A stretch of 50,778 bases of DNA from Tepidimonas alkaliphilus (lineage in GTDB: Bacteria > Pseudomonadota > Gammaproteobacteria > Burkholderiales > Burkholderiaceae_C), in assembly GCF_007556595.1 (NCBI RefSeq), contig NZ_VJNB01000015.1:1-50778 (forward strand), in the 5' to 3' direction. The translations under genes and the position numbers were made by a program. The notes below the pieces were generated by a model. It saw nothing but the letters and a program-made list of their open reading frames with translations, had not been told where the DNA came from and did no database searches. How positions within the stretch are numbered: the first letter of the stretch is position 1; each line of letters opens with the position of its first letter. Positions 42,046 through 50,778 of the stretch are shown one piece after another.

Positions 42046-43035
42046 TTAATCCAAAAAACGGGCTACGTCACCCCATTGCTGCAATTCAGCTGGCAATGGC
42101 GCTTGCAGCGTCAGGCGACGCGCATCGACAGGGTGTTGCAGCGCAAGCCTCCAAGCGTGCAAAAACATGCGCGACAGCCCGCAGCGCGCCAATGCGCGGT
42201 TCCAGGCGAAATCACCATACTTGTCGTCGCCGGCAATCGGATGCCCCGCATGCGCCAAGTGCACGCGGATCTGATGGGTGCGCCCGGTTTTGATCGTCAC
42301 CGCCAGCAGCGTGGACCCCAAAGCCGCCGCCTCCCCACACGAGCCGGGCGGCTGCACCGACCCCAGCGGCCGCACCAAGGAGATCGCCGACAGCCCTTGC
42401 GGATCGTCCGCCGCCACCACGCGCACGCGCCGCTCGCCATCGGGCCGCAAGTAGCGTTGCAACGGCGCATCGATCAAGCGGCGCGACGCCGGCCACGCGC
42501 CCTGCACCAAGGCCAGGTAAGTCTTGCCGATGCGCCGTTGCCGAAATTGCTCTTGCAGCGCCCGCAGCGCGCTGCGTTTTTTGGCCACCAGCAACACGCC
42601 GCTGGTCTCGCGATCGAGGCGGTGCACCAGCTCCAGCATCGGCAAATCGGGACGCGCTTGCCGCAATTGCTCGATGACGCCATAAGCCACGCCGCTGCCG
42701 CCGTGCACCGCCACGCCCGCAGGTTTGTTGAGCGCCAGCAACCATTCGTCTTCGTGCAGCACCTCAAATTCGCGCGCCGGCACGTGCACGGCCCCGGGCG
42801 CTTGCTCGGTCTCAGGAAGGCGCAGCGGAGGCACCCGAATACGGTCGCCCTCATGCAGCCGGGCGTCGGCGCGCGCGCGCGCCTGATTGAGGCGCACCTC
42901 GCCGCTGCGGATAACGCGGTAAATCAGCGACTTGGGCGCGCCCTTGAGCCTGCGCAGCAGGTAGTTGTCGAGCCGCTGACCGGCGCAGTCCGCTTCCACC
43001 GTCCAATAGCGAACCGAAGGGGCAGGCTGATTCAT
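42046..43035 (-). CDS. rluC: Ribosomal large-subunit pseudouridine synthase (RluC type)
   Basis: The 329-residue protein has an N-terminal S4 domain (about 15-75, AGQRLDNYLLRRLKGAPKS) and the RluA-family motif HRLDRETSG with catalytic Asp141, then GRTHQIRVHL. RluC modifies uridines 955, 2504 and 2580 of 23S rRNA. The ATG at 43035 gives the conserved start; an upstream ATG adds 10 residues without homology. It is divergent from rne, as in many proteobacteria. Confidence 0.93.
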   Translation of the reverse strand: MNQPAPSVRYWTVEADCAGQRLDNYLLRRLKGAPKSLIYRVIRSGEVRLNQARARADARLHEGDRIRVPPLRLPETEQAPGAVHVPAREFEVLHEDEWLLALNKPAGVAVHGGSGVAYGVIEQLRQARPDLPMLELVHRLDRETSGVLLVAKKRSALRALQEQFRQRRIGKTYLALVQGAWPASRRLIDAPLQRYLRPDGERRVRVVAADDPQGLSAISLVRPLGSVQPPGSCGEAAALGSTLLAVTIKTGRTHQIRVHLAHAGHPIAGDDKYGDFAWNRALARCGLSRMFLHAWRLALQHPVDARRLTLQAPLPAELQQWGDVARFLD

Positions 43036-43098
43036 GCCACACGTCCAGGAACAAACGCCAAGCATCGCCGAAGCGCAACGCTCAGCAGCGCGCCTGTT

Positions 43099-43104
43099 TA
43101 TAAT
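43099..43104 (+). promoter_or_regulatory. -10 element of the rne promoter
   Basis: A perfect TATAAT lies at 43099-43104; the -35 region is not clear. Transcription would start near 43111, giving a leader of about 545 nt before the rne ATG. The rluC gene starts at 43035 in the other direction. Confidence 0.7.
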
Positions 43105-43116
43105 CCAAGTGAGGCA

Positions 43117-43204
43117 GGGTTGAGGGGTCTCCCGATTGCGACTTGGTCGCCAGCGTTTTGACGCGCTTAACGAGTTAGTTTACGCCGCGCAAACCCCTCA
43201 GCCC
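43117..43204 (+). promoter_or_regulatory. Long-range stem in the rne leader
   Basis: GGGTTGAGGGGT (43117-43128) pairs with ACCCCTCAGCCC (43193-43204) over 12 positions with one U-G pair, closing a 64-nt domain. Inside, GCGAC (43138-43142) and GTCGC (43146-43150) form a small hairpin. RNase E controls its own mRNA through leader structure in other bacteria, and this domain is a good candidate for the same role. Confidence 0.6.
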
Positions 43205-43655
43205 GGCCGAGTTGGCCGCCAGTCTGCACGTGCGCGATGGCCTGCGCAAGGATCGTGAGCCTTACCCTTCAAACGACGCCGATCGCCGCGCACCCGCCCA
43301 CAGCGGACGAACTGCCGCTTATCGCAGCGAACTTCAGATGGATTTTGAACATGCAGCCTGCCCACCGAGCCTTGGCGGCTGCATGAGGATGCCCAGTGAC
43401 CATCGCGACGTGCCTGCCGTGAAGCTGTTACCCGGCCCGTCCTTCTTGCTCACCGTGCTCCCAGCGCCGTCCCCGCAGGGCACTGGCAGCGCCGGTCGCG
43501 CTGCCTCGCAAGGCTGCGCCTGACGGATCTTGCCAGCGCGCGGCCCGCGGCGCCGTTCATCATTCTTGTTCGCTCGATCGGCTTGCAGCTTGGCGGCCTT
43601 GGGCGCCCCCTGGAAGGGCGCGTTGTGGTGATCGAGACCGGATGGAACAAGACCC
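43205..43655 (+). other. Remainder of the rne leader
   Basis: No plausible gene is seen here; an open frame at 43212-43523 lacks a ribosome site and any recognisable sequence. One clear hairpin is found: ATGCAGCC (43351-43358) with GGCTGCAT (43377-43384). The long leader fits RNase E autoregulation. Confidence 0.5.
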
Positions 43656-46600
43656 ATGAAACGGATGCTGATCAACGCCACCCAGGCCGAAGAGCGCCGG
43701 CTGGCGATCGTCGATGGACAAAAACTGCTGGACTACGAAGTCGAAATCGAAGGACGCGAGCAACGCAAAGGCAACATTTACAAAGCCGTGGTGACGCGCG
43801 TGGAGCCGTCGCTGGAAGCCTGTTTTGTCGATTACGGCGAAGATCGCCACGGTTTCCTGCCCTTCAAAGAAATCTCCAAACAATATTTTCAGGGCAACGT
43901 GCCGCCGTCGCAGGCGCGCATCCAGGACGTCATCAAGGAAGGCCAGGAACTGCTGGTGCAGGTGGAAAAAGAAGAGCGCGGCAACAAAGGCGCAGCGCTG
44001 ACCACCTTCATCAGCCTGGCCGGGCGTTACGTGGTGCTGATGCCCAACAATCCGCGCGGCGGCGGCGTCAGCCGGCGCATTGAAGGCGAAGATCGCGCCG
44101 AGTTGAAAGCCATTTTGGATAAGCTCGAGTATCCGAGCGGCATGTCCATCATCGCGCGCACCGCCGGCATCGGGCGGGAAGCCGCTGAGCTGCAATGGGA
44201 CCTCAACTACCTGCTTAAGCTGTGGAACGCCATTGAAAGCGCCGCCAAGGCGCTGTCCAAGCCCGAGCTGATCTATCAGGAATCGACGCTGGTCATCCGC
44301 GCCATTCGCGACTATTTCAACAGCGACATCGGCGAAATCCTCATCGACACCGACGACATCTACGAGCAGGCGCGCGGCTTCATGTCGCACGTCATGCCCG
44401 AGTATGTCAACCGCGTCAAGCGCTACCGCGATCACGCGCCGCTGTTTTCCCGTTTTCAAATCGAGCACCAGATCGAGACCGCCTACAGCCGTGTGGTGAC
44501 GCTGCCATCGGGCGGGGCGATCGTGATCGACCAAACCGAAGCGCTGGTGGCGATTGATGTCAACTCCGCGCGCGCCATCAAGGGCGGCGACATCGAGGAG
44601 ACCGCGCTGCGCACCAATCTGGAGGCCGCCGACGAGGTGGCGCGCCAAGCGCGGCTGCGCGACCTCGGCGGGCTGATCGTGATCGACTTCATCGACATGG
44701 AGGACAGCAAGAACCGCCGCGAGGTCGAAAACCGCCTGCGCGAGGCGCTCAAGCAGGACCGCGCGCGCGTGCAGTTCGCGCCGATCAGCAAGTTCGGCCT
44801 GCTGGAGATGAGCCGCCAACGCCTGCGCCCGACGCTGTCGGAGGGCGCCTCCATCCCCTGCCCGCGCTGCGGCGGCTCGGGCCACATCCGCGACACCGAA
44901 TCGTCGGCGCTGCAGATCCTGCGCGTGATCCAGGAAGAGTCGCTCAAGGACAACACCGCCGCCGTGCTGGTGCAGGTGCCGGTCGATGTGGCCAGCTTCC
45001 TGCTCAACGAAAAGCGCGTCGAAATCACCAAGATCGAGCTCAAGCAGCGCATCAGCGTGCTGCTGGTGCCGAACAAGTCGCTGGAGACGCCGAACTACAA
45101 GCTCGAGCGGCTGAAGCACGACGACCCGCGCCTGGACAACCTGGACGCCAGCTACAAGCTGGCCGACATCGTCGAGGACGTGGCGCTGGTGACGCGGCGC
45201 AGCCAGGAGCGCACCAACCGGCAGGAGCCAATCATCAAGGGCGTGCTGCCGGACACCCCAGCGCCGGTCAGCCAACGCGCCGCCGAACCCGTGGCGCTGC
45301 CCGAGCGCGGCGCGACTGCCCCCTCTCACGCGACCCCGGTTGCGCCCTCACCTGCCCCTGCTGCCGCCGCGGCCGCCACGCCGCCCGCCGCGGCCGAGCG
45401 TGCCGAAAAGGGCTTTTTCGCTTGGCTGCGGCGTCTGTTCGGCTGGCAAGCGGTCAACCCGGCGGGCCAAGACGCAGGAGCAGCGACCCCAGCCTCACCG
45501 ACGGCGCCGACCCCCTCGGTTGGGGCCAAGCCAGCCCCAAGCTCGGCTGCGCCGCGCCATGCTCGTCCTCCGCGCTCACCGCGACCGCCGCGCCCCGAAC
45601 CCGCGGCGGCGCGGGCCGAGCGAGCTGGGCGCGACGCGCCGCCGGCGCCCGCCGCGCGCGAGGAGCGCGCCTCGCGCCCGATCCGCGCGACCCCAACCAC
45701 GGCGTCGGAGAGCGCCAACGCAACGACGGCGGACGCAGCAGCCGCTGCGGCGCGCGAGCGGCCCGAACGGCGGCGAGCACGCCCGCAGCCCGAACACGAC
45801 GCAGCGCCGCCTGGCAGCGAATCAGCCCGCGCCGGGGCGCCATCCACGGCTTCCACCCTCGGCGTGCCGAACGAGACCGCCGTCTCAACCACCGATCCCA
45901 TCGCTGCGCCCCCCGATAGCGCGGAAAGCGCTCGCCCGCGCAGCGACCGGCGTCGGCGTCGTCGCGGGCGCACAGCAGCCCCGGGCGCCGAGGCGGCGCA
46001 GCCTGCCTCGGCCAGCGGCAGCGCAGAGACCCTTATAGCGAACGCTGAGGCCAGCGCGCAGCTCCAGCCGCAGCCCGGCAACACGTTCGCCGAGCCGGCG
46101 ACGGCGTCGCCGTCCCCTTCAGCCAGCCCCGCCGTCGAACGCGAGCGACGTCCGCGCGAACGTTACGGACGCGAACGCAACCGTGAACGCCAGGCTGCGG
46201 ATAGCGTCGCCGCGGACTCGCAGCAGCCTGCCGCAAGCCCGGAGGCGGTCGGCGCCGCGGCGGCGGAAGCCTCGGCCCATCCTCGTCGCTCGTATTTTGA
46301 GCGACCGGTCGAGCATGCGGACGCTGCGGCAGAGCCGGCAGCGTCCCAGCCTGAGGCGAACGCTGCGGTGCAACCCGTGCAAGAGAGCGTCGAAGCCCAA
46401 GGGACGGCTCAAGCCCCGGCGAGCGTGCAGGCCGAAGCCGCCGCTGTGGCGGCCTCACCCGCGCCGGTAGAGGCAACCGCCTCAACAGGCTATGTGCTAC
46501 CGGTGGAGTCGCTGAGGCGCATGGCCCAAGCGGCGGGTCTGGAGTGGATCCAATCCGACCCTGAGCGTGTCGCGGCGGCTCAGGCCGCCATCGCCGCCGA

Positions 46601-46724
46601 GCTGCCGCCAGCGCCCGCGCCGCGCCCGCGCCCCATCCCGGTGCAAGTGGATGACGGCCCGCTGGTGCTGGTGGAGACCAAGCGCGACCTGCGCGCGATG
46701 CGCTTTCCGTTTGACGCCGTCTGA
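43656..46724 (+). CDS. rne: Ribonuclease E
   Basis: The 1022-residue protein begins [20 protein letters not shown]. An S1 domain (about 38-118) is followed by the RNase H/DNase I-like catalytic core with AIDVNSAR and [17 protein letters not shown], which hold the magnesium-binding Asp residues, and the zinc link CPRC with Cys402 and Cys405. Beyond about residue 540 the protein is a long disordered tail rich in Ala, Pro, Arg and Glu that in relatives scaffolds the degradosome. It ends in a conserved betaproteobacterial motif ([18 protein letters not shown]). RNase E starts mRNA decay and matures rRNA and tRNA. Confidence 0.97.
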   Translation: MKRMLINATQAEERRLAIVDGQKLLDYEVEIEGREQRKGNIYKAVVTRVEPSLEACFVDYGEDRHGFLPFKEISKQYFQGNVPPSQARIQDVIKEGQELLVQVEKEERGNKGAALTTFISLAGRYVVLMPNNPRGGGVSRRIEGEDRAELKAILDKLEYPSGMSIIARTAGIGREAAELQWDLNYLLKLWNAIESAAKALSKPELIYQESTLVIRAIRDYFNSDIGEILIDTDDIYEQARGFMSHVMPEYVNRVKRYRDHAPLFSRFQIEHQIETAYSRVVTLPSGGAIVIDQTEALVAIDVNSARAIKGGDIEETALRTNLEAADEVARQARLRDLGGLIVIDFIDMEDSKNRREVENRLREALKQDRARVQFAPISKFGLLEMSRQRLRPTLSEGASIPCPRCGGSGHIRDTESSALQILRVIQEESLKDNTAAVLVQVPVDVASFLLNEKRVEITKIELKQRISVLLVPNKSLETPNYKLERLKHDDPRLDNLDASYKLADIVEDVALVTRRSQERTNRQEPIIKGVLPDTPAPVSQRAAEPVALPERGATAPSHATPVAPSPAPAAAAAATPPAAAERAEKGFFAWLRRLFGWQAVNPAGQDAGAATPASPTAPTPSVGAKPAPSSAAPRHARPPRSPRPPRPEPAAARAERAGRDAPPAPAAREERASRPIRATPTTASESANATTADAAAAAARERPERRRARPQPEHDAAPPGSESARAGAPSTASTLGVPNETAVSTTDPIAAPPDSAESARPRSDRRRRRRGRTAAPGAEAAQPASASGSAETLIANAEASAQLQPQPGNTFAEPATASPSPSASPAVERERRPRERYGRERNRERQAADSVAADSQQPAASPEAVGAAAAEASAHPRRSYFERPVEHADAAAEPAASQPEANAAVQPVQESVEAQGTAQAPASVQAEAAAVAASPAPVEATASTGYVLPVESLRRMAQAAGLEWIQSDPERVAAAQAAIAAELPPAPAPRPRPIPVQVDDGPLVLVETKRDLRAMRFPFDAV

Positions 46725-46746
46725 CGTAGCGCGGGACGGACGGGGC

Positions 46747-46760
46747 TTGACGCAGGTCAA
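46747..46760 (+). promoter_or_regulatory. FNR-type box of the hemerythrin promoter
   Basis: TTGAC-GCAG-GTCAA is a perfect inverted repeat that matches the FNR/ANR pattern TTGAT-N4-ATCAA apart from the last base of each half. Its centre (46753.5) is 41.5 bp upstream of the start predicted from TACGCT (46783-46788), the class II activator position. The longer stem GGGCTTGAC/GTCAAGCCC could also act as a weak rne terminator. Confidence 0.55.
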
Positions 46761-46798
46761 GCCCTGTCGCCCGCCATCCGCCTACGCTAGCCGCCGCC

Positions 46799-47296
46799 AT
46801 GGCCGAGATCGAAACCCATCCTGAGGTGCCGCCCCTTGCCTGGAGCGCCGAATTGGCCACCGGCGATGCGTGCATGGACGAAACCCATCAAGAGTTCGTC
46901 ACGCAGCTGGCGGCCCTGCGCGCGCTGCCGCCCCAGGCTCAGCTGGAGCCTTATCGCGCGCTGATCGCGCACACCGAGGCGCACTTCGCGCGCGAGGAAC
47001 GCTGGATGGTGGCAGTCGGCTTCGCACCGGACAACTGCCACGCGCGCCACCACCGCGAGATCCTCGACATGATGCGCGCGGTGGAGCGCCACTACCTCGA
47101 CGGCGACACCGACATCATCGCTCGCATGGCGGCGGCCCTGGCGGAGTGGTTCCCGACGCACGCGCAGACGATGGACGCCGGGCTGGCGCAGCACATGCGC
47201 ACGGTCGGCTTCGATTCGCGCACTGAACGGCTGGCGGACCCTAGCCGGGTGCGCCCAGCGACGATGACCGGCTGCGGCAGCGTGCACTGCCGCTAG
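46799..47296 (+). CDS. Bacteriohemerythrin
   Basis: The 165-residue protein carries all seven di-iron ligands in hemerythrin spacing: His30, His62-x3-Glu66, His81-x3-His85 and His121-x4-Asp126. The conserved MDETHQEF is at the first ligand. It reversibly binds O2 and may supply or sense oxygen. An extension of about 25 residues after the four-helix fold ends in Cys159 and Cys164, which is not typical. The FNR-type box upstream suggests control by oxygen limitation. It is a single gene between rne and lldD. Confidence 0.92.
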   Translation: MAEIETHPEVPPLAWSAELATGDACMDETHQEFVTQLAALRALPPQAQLEPYRALIAHTEAHFAREERWMVAVGFAPDNCHARHHREILDMMRAVERHYLDGDTDIIARMAAALAEWFPTHAQTMDAGLAQHMRTVGFDSRTERLADPSRVRPATMTGCGSVHCR

Positions 47297-47436
47297 CGAC
47301 CCGCCATCCTGGCCTTTCCACGCCCCCACGGGTTGGGCCAAGTTTCAAAGAACCGCGGTGGATTTTCACGCCGCCCTGGTTCCTGGCGGCGCTACGATGA
47401 CCCTTTCCACGACGTCTCCAGGAGGAATCCGCCGCG

Positions 47437-48591
47437 ATGACCGTCATCACCTGCATCGAAGACCTGCGCCGCCTGGCGCAGCGGCGCGTGCCGCGCATGT
47501 TCTACGACTACGCCGACAGCGGCGCGTGGACCGAGAGCACCTACCGCGCCAACCAGGACGACTTCCAGCCGATCCGGCTGCGCCAGCGCGTGGCCGTGCC
47601 GATGGAGCCGCGCAGCACGCGCACGACGATGGTCGGCCAGCCGGTGGCGATGCCGGTGGCGCTGGCGCCCACCGGCCTAACCGGCATGCAGCACGCCGAC
47701 GGCGAAATTTTGGCGGCCCGCGCCGCGCAGCGTTTCGGCGTGCCGTTCGTGCTGTCCACCATGAGCATTTGCTCGATCGAGGACGTGGCCGAGCACGCCG
47801 GGCCGGGCTTCTGGTTCCAGCTCTACGTGATGCGCGACCGCGACTTCGTCGGCCGCCTGATCGACCGCGCCAAGGCCGCCGGCTGCGGCGCGCTGGTGCT
47901 GACGCTGGACCTGCAGATCCTCGGCCAGCGGCACAAGGATCTGAAGAACGGCCTGTCGGCGCCGCCGAAGCCGACCCTGGCCAATCTGCTCAACCTGGCC
48001 ACCAAGCCGCGCTGGTGCTGGGGCATGCTGCGCACGCCGCGCCGTCAGTTCGGCAACATCGTCGGCCACGTCAAAGGGGTGGACGACATGAGCAGCCTGT
48101 CGGCGTGGACGCAGCAGCAGTTCGACCCGACGCTGAACTGGCGCGACGTCGAGTGGATCAAGAACCGCTGGGGCGGCAAGCTGATCCTCAAAGGGATCAT
48201 GGACCCCGAGGACGCGCGCCTGGCGGTGGAAAGCGGCGCCGACGCGCTGGTCGTCAGCAACCACGGCGGGCGCCAGCTCGACGGCGCTGAATCGACCATC
48301 CGCGCGCTGCCGCGCATCGTCGAGGCGGTGGGCGACCGCATCGAGGTGCACATGGACAGCGGCATCCGCAGCGGGCAGGACGTGCTCAAAGCCCGGGCGC
48401 TGGGCGCGCGGGGCACCTACATCGGTCGCGCCTTCCTGTGGGGCCTGGGCGCCATGGGCGAGGCCGGCGTGACCAAGGCGCTGGAGATCATCCACAAGGA
48501 GCTGGAGCTCACGATGGCCTTCACCGGCCACACCGACATCGAAACGGTGGACCGCTCGATCCTGATCCCGGGCACCTTCCCGACCGCGTGA
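47437..48591 (+). CDS. lldD: L-lactate dehydrogenase (FMN, quinone-linked)
   Basis: The 384-residue protein is an FMN-dependent alpha-hydroxy-acid dehydrogenase with FYDYADSGAWTE at the start and SNHGGRQLD holding the catalytic His276. LldD oxidises L-lactate to pyruvate and feeds electrons to the quinone pool. Lactate rather than glycolate or mandelate is judged by similarity only. AGGAGG at 47419-47424 is a strong ribosome site. No lactate permease or lldR regulator is adjacent. A hairpin terminator follows. Confidence 0.9.
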   Translation: MTVITCIEDLRRLAQRRVPRMFYDYADSGAWTESTYRANQDDFQPIRLRQRVAVPMEPRSTRTTMVGQPVAMPVALAPTGLTGMQHADGEILAARAAQRFGVPFVLSTMSICSIEDVAEHAGPGFWFQLYVMRDRDFVGRLIDRAKAAGCGALVLTLDLQILGQRHKDLKNGLSAPPKPTLANLLNLATKPRWCWGMLRTPRRQFGNIVGHVKGVDDMSSLSAWTQQQFDPTLNWRDVEWIKNRWGGKLILKGIMDPEDARLAVESGADALVVSNHGGRQLDGAESTIRALPRIVEAVGDRIEVHMDSGIRSGQDVLKARALGARGTYIGRAFLWGLGAMGEAGVTKALEIIHKELELTMAFTGHTDIETVDRSILIPGTFPTA

Positions 48592-48637
48592 GCGAACCCC
48601 GCGGCGGCCACAGCCTCAGCGCCATACCCAACAGCGA

Positions 48638-48665
48638 CGAGCGACCCCAAGGGGGCGCTCGCTTT
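48638..48665 (+). terminator. Terminator behind lldD
   Basis: CGAGCG-A-CCCC (48638-48648) pairs with GGGG-G-CGCTCG (48651-48661) with one A-G mismatch, then CTTTGGGTT. It lies 46 nt beyond the lldD stop. Confidence 0.6.
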
Positions 48666-48766
48666 GGGTTCGTTGCGTCTCGATCACACGCCGCCTGCAC
48701 GGCAGGAGCGACGGCGGCTGCGCACCGACAACCAGAGCGCAGCCCCGCGCCGAGGGCACCCGGCGG

Positions 48767-50497
48767 TCACAGCGCCACGCCGGGGTTTTTCTCCATGCCG
48801 ATCAGCTTGGGCTGGTTGAGCTTGAGCTTGCCGATCACCTTCTTGTCGCGCAGGTATTTGCTGACCACATCCCAAATGGGCTCGGCGGTGCCTTGCACGC
48901 CTTCTTGCACCGACGCCCATCCAGCCACTTTGTATTTCTTGTCGGCCTCCATGGGCTTGCCGCGGATCATCAGGTTCTGGATGCGCTGGCCCATCGGCGC
49001 AGCGGGGTCAATCGTGTATTCGATGCCGCCGACGCGCACCATGTCGCCCCCTTGCTGGTAATACGGGTCGGGGTTGAAAAGGTTGTCGGCCACGTCCTCC
49101 ATGATCTCTTTGATCTGAGCGCCGGTGAACTCATTGAGTGTGGTCGTCGGATAGGTGATGGCCATCTGATCCATCATGCGCTCGTAGGTGATGACGTCGC
49201 CCGGCAGCAGGCTGGTGCCCCAGCGCACGCCCGGCGAGAACGCGGCCTCCGCGCCCTTGACCTCCATCAACGCCTCGCAGATGAGCTGATCCCAGGTGCC
49301 GTTGAAATTGCCGCGCCGATACAGCAAGCCTTCGGTAACCGCCAGCTTTTCTTCCAGCTTGTCTTTGTAAGGCGCGCGCACCTTGTCAATGTAGGCTTGC
49401 ATTTCCTTGTCGGCGGGCAGCAGGTTGGCAAACACCGGCAGCAACCGATATTGATAGCCCTGCACTTTGCCGCCGCGCACGTCAAAGTCCAACACCGCCA
49501 GGAACTTGCCGTTCGAGCCTGCGTTGGTGACCAGCGTCTGCCCGCCCGCATTTTTCACGATCACCGGCGCCGGCATGCCGTCATGCGTGTGGCCGCCCAG
49601 GATCGCGTCAACGCCGCGCACGCGCGAGGCCATCTTGATGTCCACGTCCATGCCGTTGTGCGACAGCACGACGACCACCTGGGCGCCTTTGGCCCGCACC
49701 TCATCGACCATCTTCTGCAAATGGTCGTCGCGGATGCCAAACGTCCAATCCGGCACCATGTAGCGCGGGTTGGCAATCGGGGTGTAGGGAAACGCCTGGC
49801 CGATCACCGCCACCGGAATGCCGTTTTGCTCCTTGATGACATACGGCTCAAACACCAGTTCTTCGAAATCGGCCGTCTTGACGTTGTGCGCGACGAAATC
49901 GATGTGGCCTTTGAAATCCTTTTCGACTACTTCCTTGACGCGCTTGGCGCCAAACGTAAATTCCCAATGCGGCGTCATGATGTTGACGCCCAGCAGCTTG
50001 CAGGCATCGACCATGTCTTGCGCGTTGGTCCACAGCGAGGTGGCCGAGCCTTGCCAGGTGTCGCCGCCGTCGCACAACAGCGCGTGCGGGCGGTCGGCCT
50101 TGAGCATTTTGACCAGCGTGCGCAAATGGGCAAAGCCGCCCACCTTGCCGTAGGTCTTGGCCGCGCGCTCAAAATTCAAGTAGGTAAAGGCATGCGCCGC
50201 CGCCGTGCCCGGCTTGATGTTGAAATATTTCAGCAAGTGCTCGCCGACGATGTGCGGGGCACGGCCAAACGCTTCGCCTACGCCAATGTTGACGCTGGGT
50301 TCGCGGAAATAAATCGGCATCAACTGAGCGTGGCAGTCCGTGAAGTGCAGAAAGCTCACGTTGCCGTATTTGGGCACGTGGTAGAGGCGCTCGCCGGCGC
50401 CAGGCTTGGCCGCCAGCGCGTCTTCGGATGCGATGGCCATACCGGAAGCGCTGGCCACCGCCAGAACTTGCAGGAACTCACGACGGCTAAAACTCAT
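48767..50497 (-). CDS. soxB: Thiosulfohydrolase SoxB
   Basis: The 576-residue protein has a Tat signal (MSFSRREFLQVLAVASASGM) and the metallophosphoesterase-fold motifs of SoxB: HFTDCHAQ, LLCDGGDTWQGS, PHWEFTFGAK, VLSHNGMD and GGHTHDG. SoxB works in the periplasm with two manganese ions and releases sulfate from the thiosulfate residue bound to SoxYZ. AGGAG precedes the ATG at 50497. A terminator-like hairpin separates it from soxZ. soxA and soxX are not between soxZ and soxB. Confidence 0.95.
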   Translation of the reverse strand: MSFSRREFLQVLAVASASGMAIASEDALAAKPGAGERLYHVPKYGNVSFLHFTDCHAQLMPIYFREPSVNIGVGEAFGRAPHIVGEHLLKYFNIKPGTAAAHAFTYLNFERAAKTYGKVGGFAHLRTLVKMLKADRPHALLCDGGDTWQGSATSLWTNAQDMVDACKLLGVNIMTPHWEFTFGAKRVKEVVEKDFKGHIDFVAHNVKTADFEELVFEPYVIKEQNGIPVAVIGQAFPYTPIANPRYMVPDWTFGIRDDHLQKMVDEVRAKGAQVVVVLSHNGMDVDIKMASRVRGVDAILGGHTHDGMPAPVIVKNAGGQTLVTNAGSNGKFLAVLDFDVRGGKVQGYQYRLLPVFANLLPADKEMQAYIDKVRAPYKDKLEEKLAVTEGLLYRRGNFNGTWDQLICEALMEVKGAEAAFSPGVRWGTSLLPGDVITYERMMDQMAITYPTTTLNEFTGAQIKEIMEDVADNLFNPDPYYQQGGDMVRVGGIEYTIDPAAPMGQRIQNLMIRGKPMEADKKYKVAGWASVQEGVQGTAEPIWDVVSKYLRDKKVIGKLKLNQPKLIGMEKNPGVAL

Positions 50498-50532
50498 GGA
50501 TACGGACTCCTGGGTTGGGAAAAGGGAGGCAC

Positions 50533-50574
50533 GAAAAAAGAAAGAGCCAGCGCGCCACCGGCATGGCGCTGACT
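50533..50574 (-). terminator. Terminator or attenuator between soxZ and soxB
   Basis: On the minus strand CAGCGCCA (50571-50564) pairs with TGGCG-CG-CTG (50557-50548, two bases bulged), followed by CTTTCTTTTTT. It would cut much of the transcript from soxZ before soxB. Confidence 0.65.
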
Positions 50575-50644
50575 GGCCCTTGGCCAGCCGCCGCGCCACG
50601 GCGGGCGCGGCGGGGCGGCGTGGCGTGCCGCGGTCACCGCGCCT

Positions 50645-50778
50645 TTAGGCGATGGTGGCCTCGTCGGTGCGGGACTCGCCCTTGTTGTCGGTCCACTTGA
50701 CCACCACCTTGTCGCCCTTGTTGGCGCCCTTGAACTTAAAGCTCAAAAACGGGTTCTGCGACACCGCCCCGCTCCAGG
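50645..50778 (-). CDS. soxZ: SoxZ, thiosulfate carrier subunit, C-terminal part
   Basis: The frame from the window edge to a TAA at 50647-50645 gives about 44 residues, containing WSGAVSQNPFLSFKF, KGDKVVVKWTDNKGE and the end TDEATIA. This is the C-terminus of SoxZ, which pairs with SoxY to carry sulfur intermediates in the periplasm. Only the 3' part is in the window. Confidence 0.92.
   Translation of the reverse strand, partial: WSGAVSQNPFLSFKFKGANKGDKVVVKWTDNKGESRTDEATIA

Noticed and set aside
43212-43523. 103-codon open frame in the rne leader
   Set aside because: No ribosome site, no recognisable sequence, and it overlaps leader hairpins.
47390-47400. TACGAT at 47393-47398 as the lldD promoter
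   Set aside because: There is no -35 at a proper distance; it is too weak to list as a feature.

Overview
The window (about 50.8 kb, GC-rich, dense coding) looks like chromosome of a betaproteobacterium of the order Burkholderiales. The signs are a tmRNA with the tag ANDERFALAA, the gene run gyrA-serC-pheA-tyrA-aroA/cmk-rpsA-ihfB-lapA-lapB, the adjacent ompA-ubiG-phosphatase block, and the rne/rluC pair. Calvin-cycle (cbb) genes with cbbR and sox genes at the right edge suggest a facultatively autotrophic or mixotrophic thiosulfate oxidiser, possibly a Comamonadaceae-type organism such as Tepidimonas or Hydrogenophaga. The genus is an inference and cannot be settled from the sequence alone.

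Layout. 1-309: 3' end of an IS481-type transposase. 456-1159: rpmB-rpmG with promoter and terminator. 1267-5225 (minus): fatty-acid desaturase, tmRNA, phosphatase (gph/mupP type), ubiG, ompA. 5573-17183 (plus): gyrA, serC, pheA, tyrA, fused aroA-cmk, rpsA, ihfB, lapA, lapB. 17193-27150 (minus): a Crp/Fnr regulator and then the operon cbbY-F-P-T-Z-G-K-A, which is divergent from cbbR (27254-28195). 28263-39914: a LitR/CarH-type MerR-B12 photoreceptor gene divergent from an eleven-gene operon holding an FAD oxidoreductase, DUF1365, cyclopropane-fatty-acid-synthase-like methyltransferase, chalcone-isomerase-like protein, MFS transporter, DUF3833 lipoprotein, SDR, SnoaL-like protein, photolyase, DUF2256 and iron-sulfur cryptochrome/photolyase. 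39911-43035 (minus): rbgA-like GTPase, a third HAD phosphatase, an H-NS-like protein and rluC. 43099-48591 (plus): rne with a long structured leader, bacteriohemerythrin and lldD. 48767-50778 (minus): soxB and the 3' end of soxZ.

How the genes work together. The cbb operon encodes regeneration of ribulose bisphosphate and recycling of phosphoglycolate, but RuBisCO is not in the window. The light-response block couples a B12-dependent light sensor to DNA photorepair (two distinct photolyases) and to membrane-lipid modification. This resembles the LitR- and ChrR-controlled photo-oxidative stress regulons known from other proteobacteria, and several of its proteins have no assigned biochemical role. 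It is the most interesting accessory system here. Regulatory observations that go beyond the gene list are a 15-bp palindrome between litR and its target operon, a T-N11-A palindrome at about -63 of the cbb promoter, FNR-type boxes in front of the hemerythrin gene and the Crp/Fnr gene, and a 12-bp long-range stem in the rne leader.
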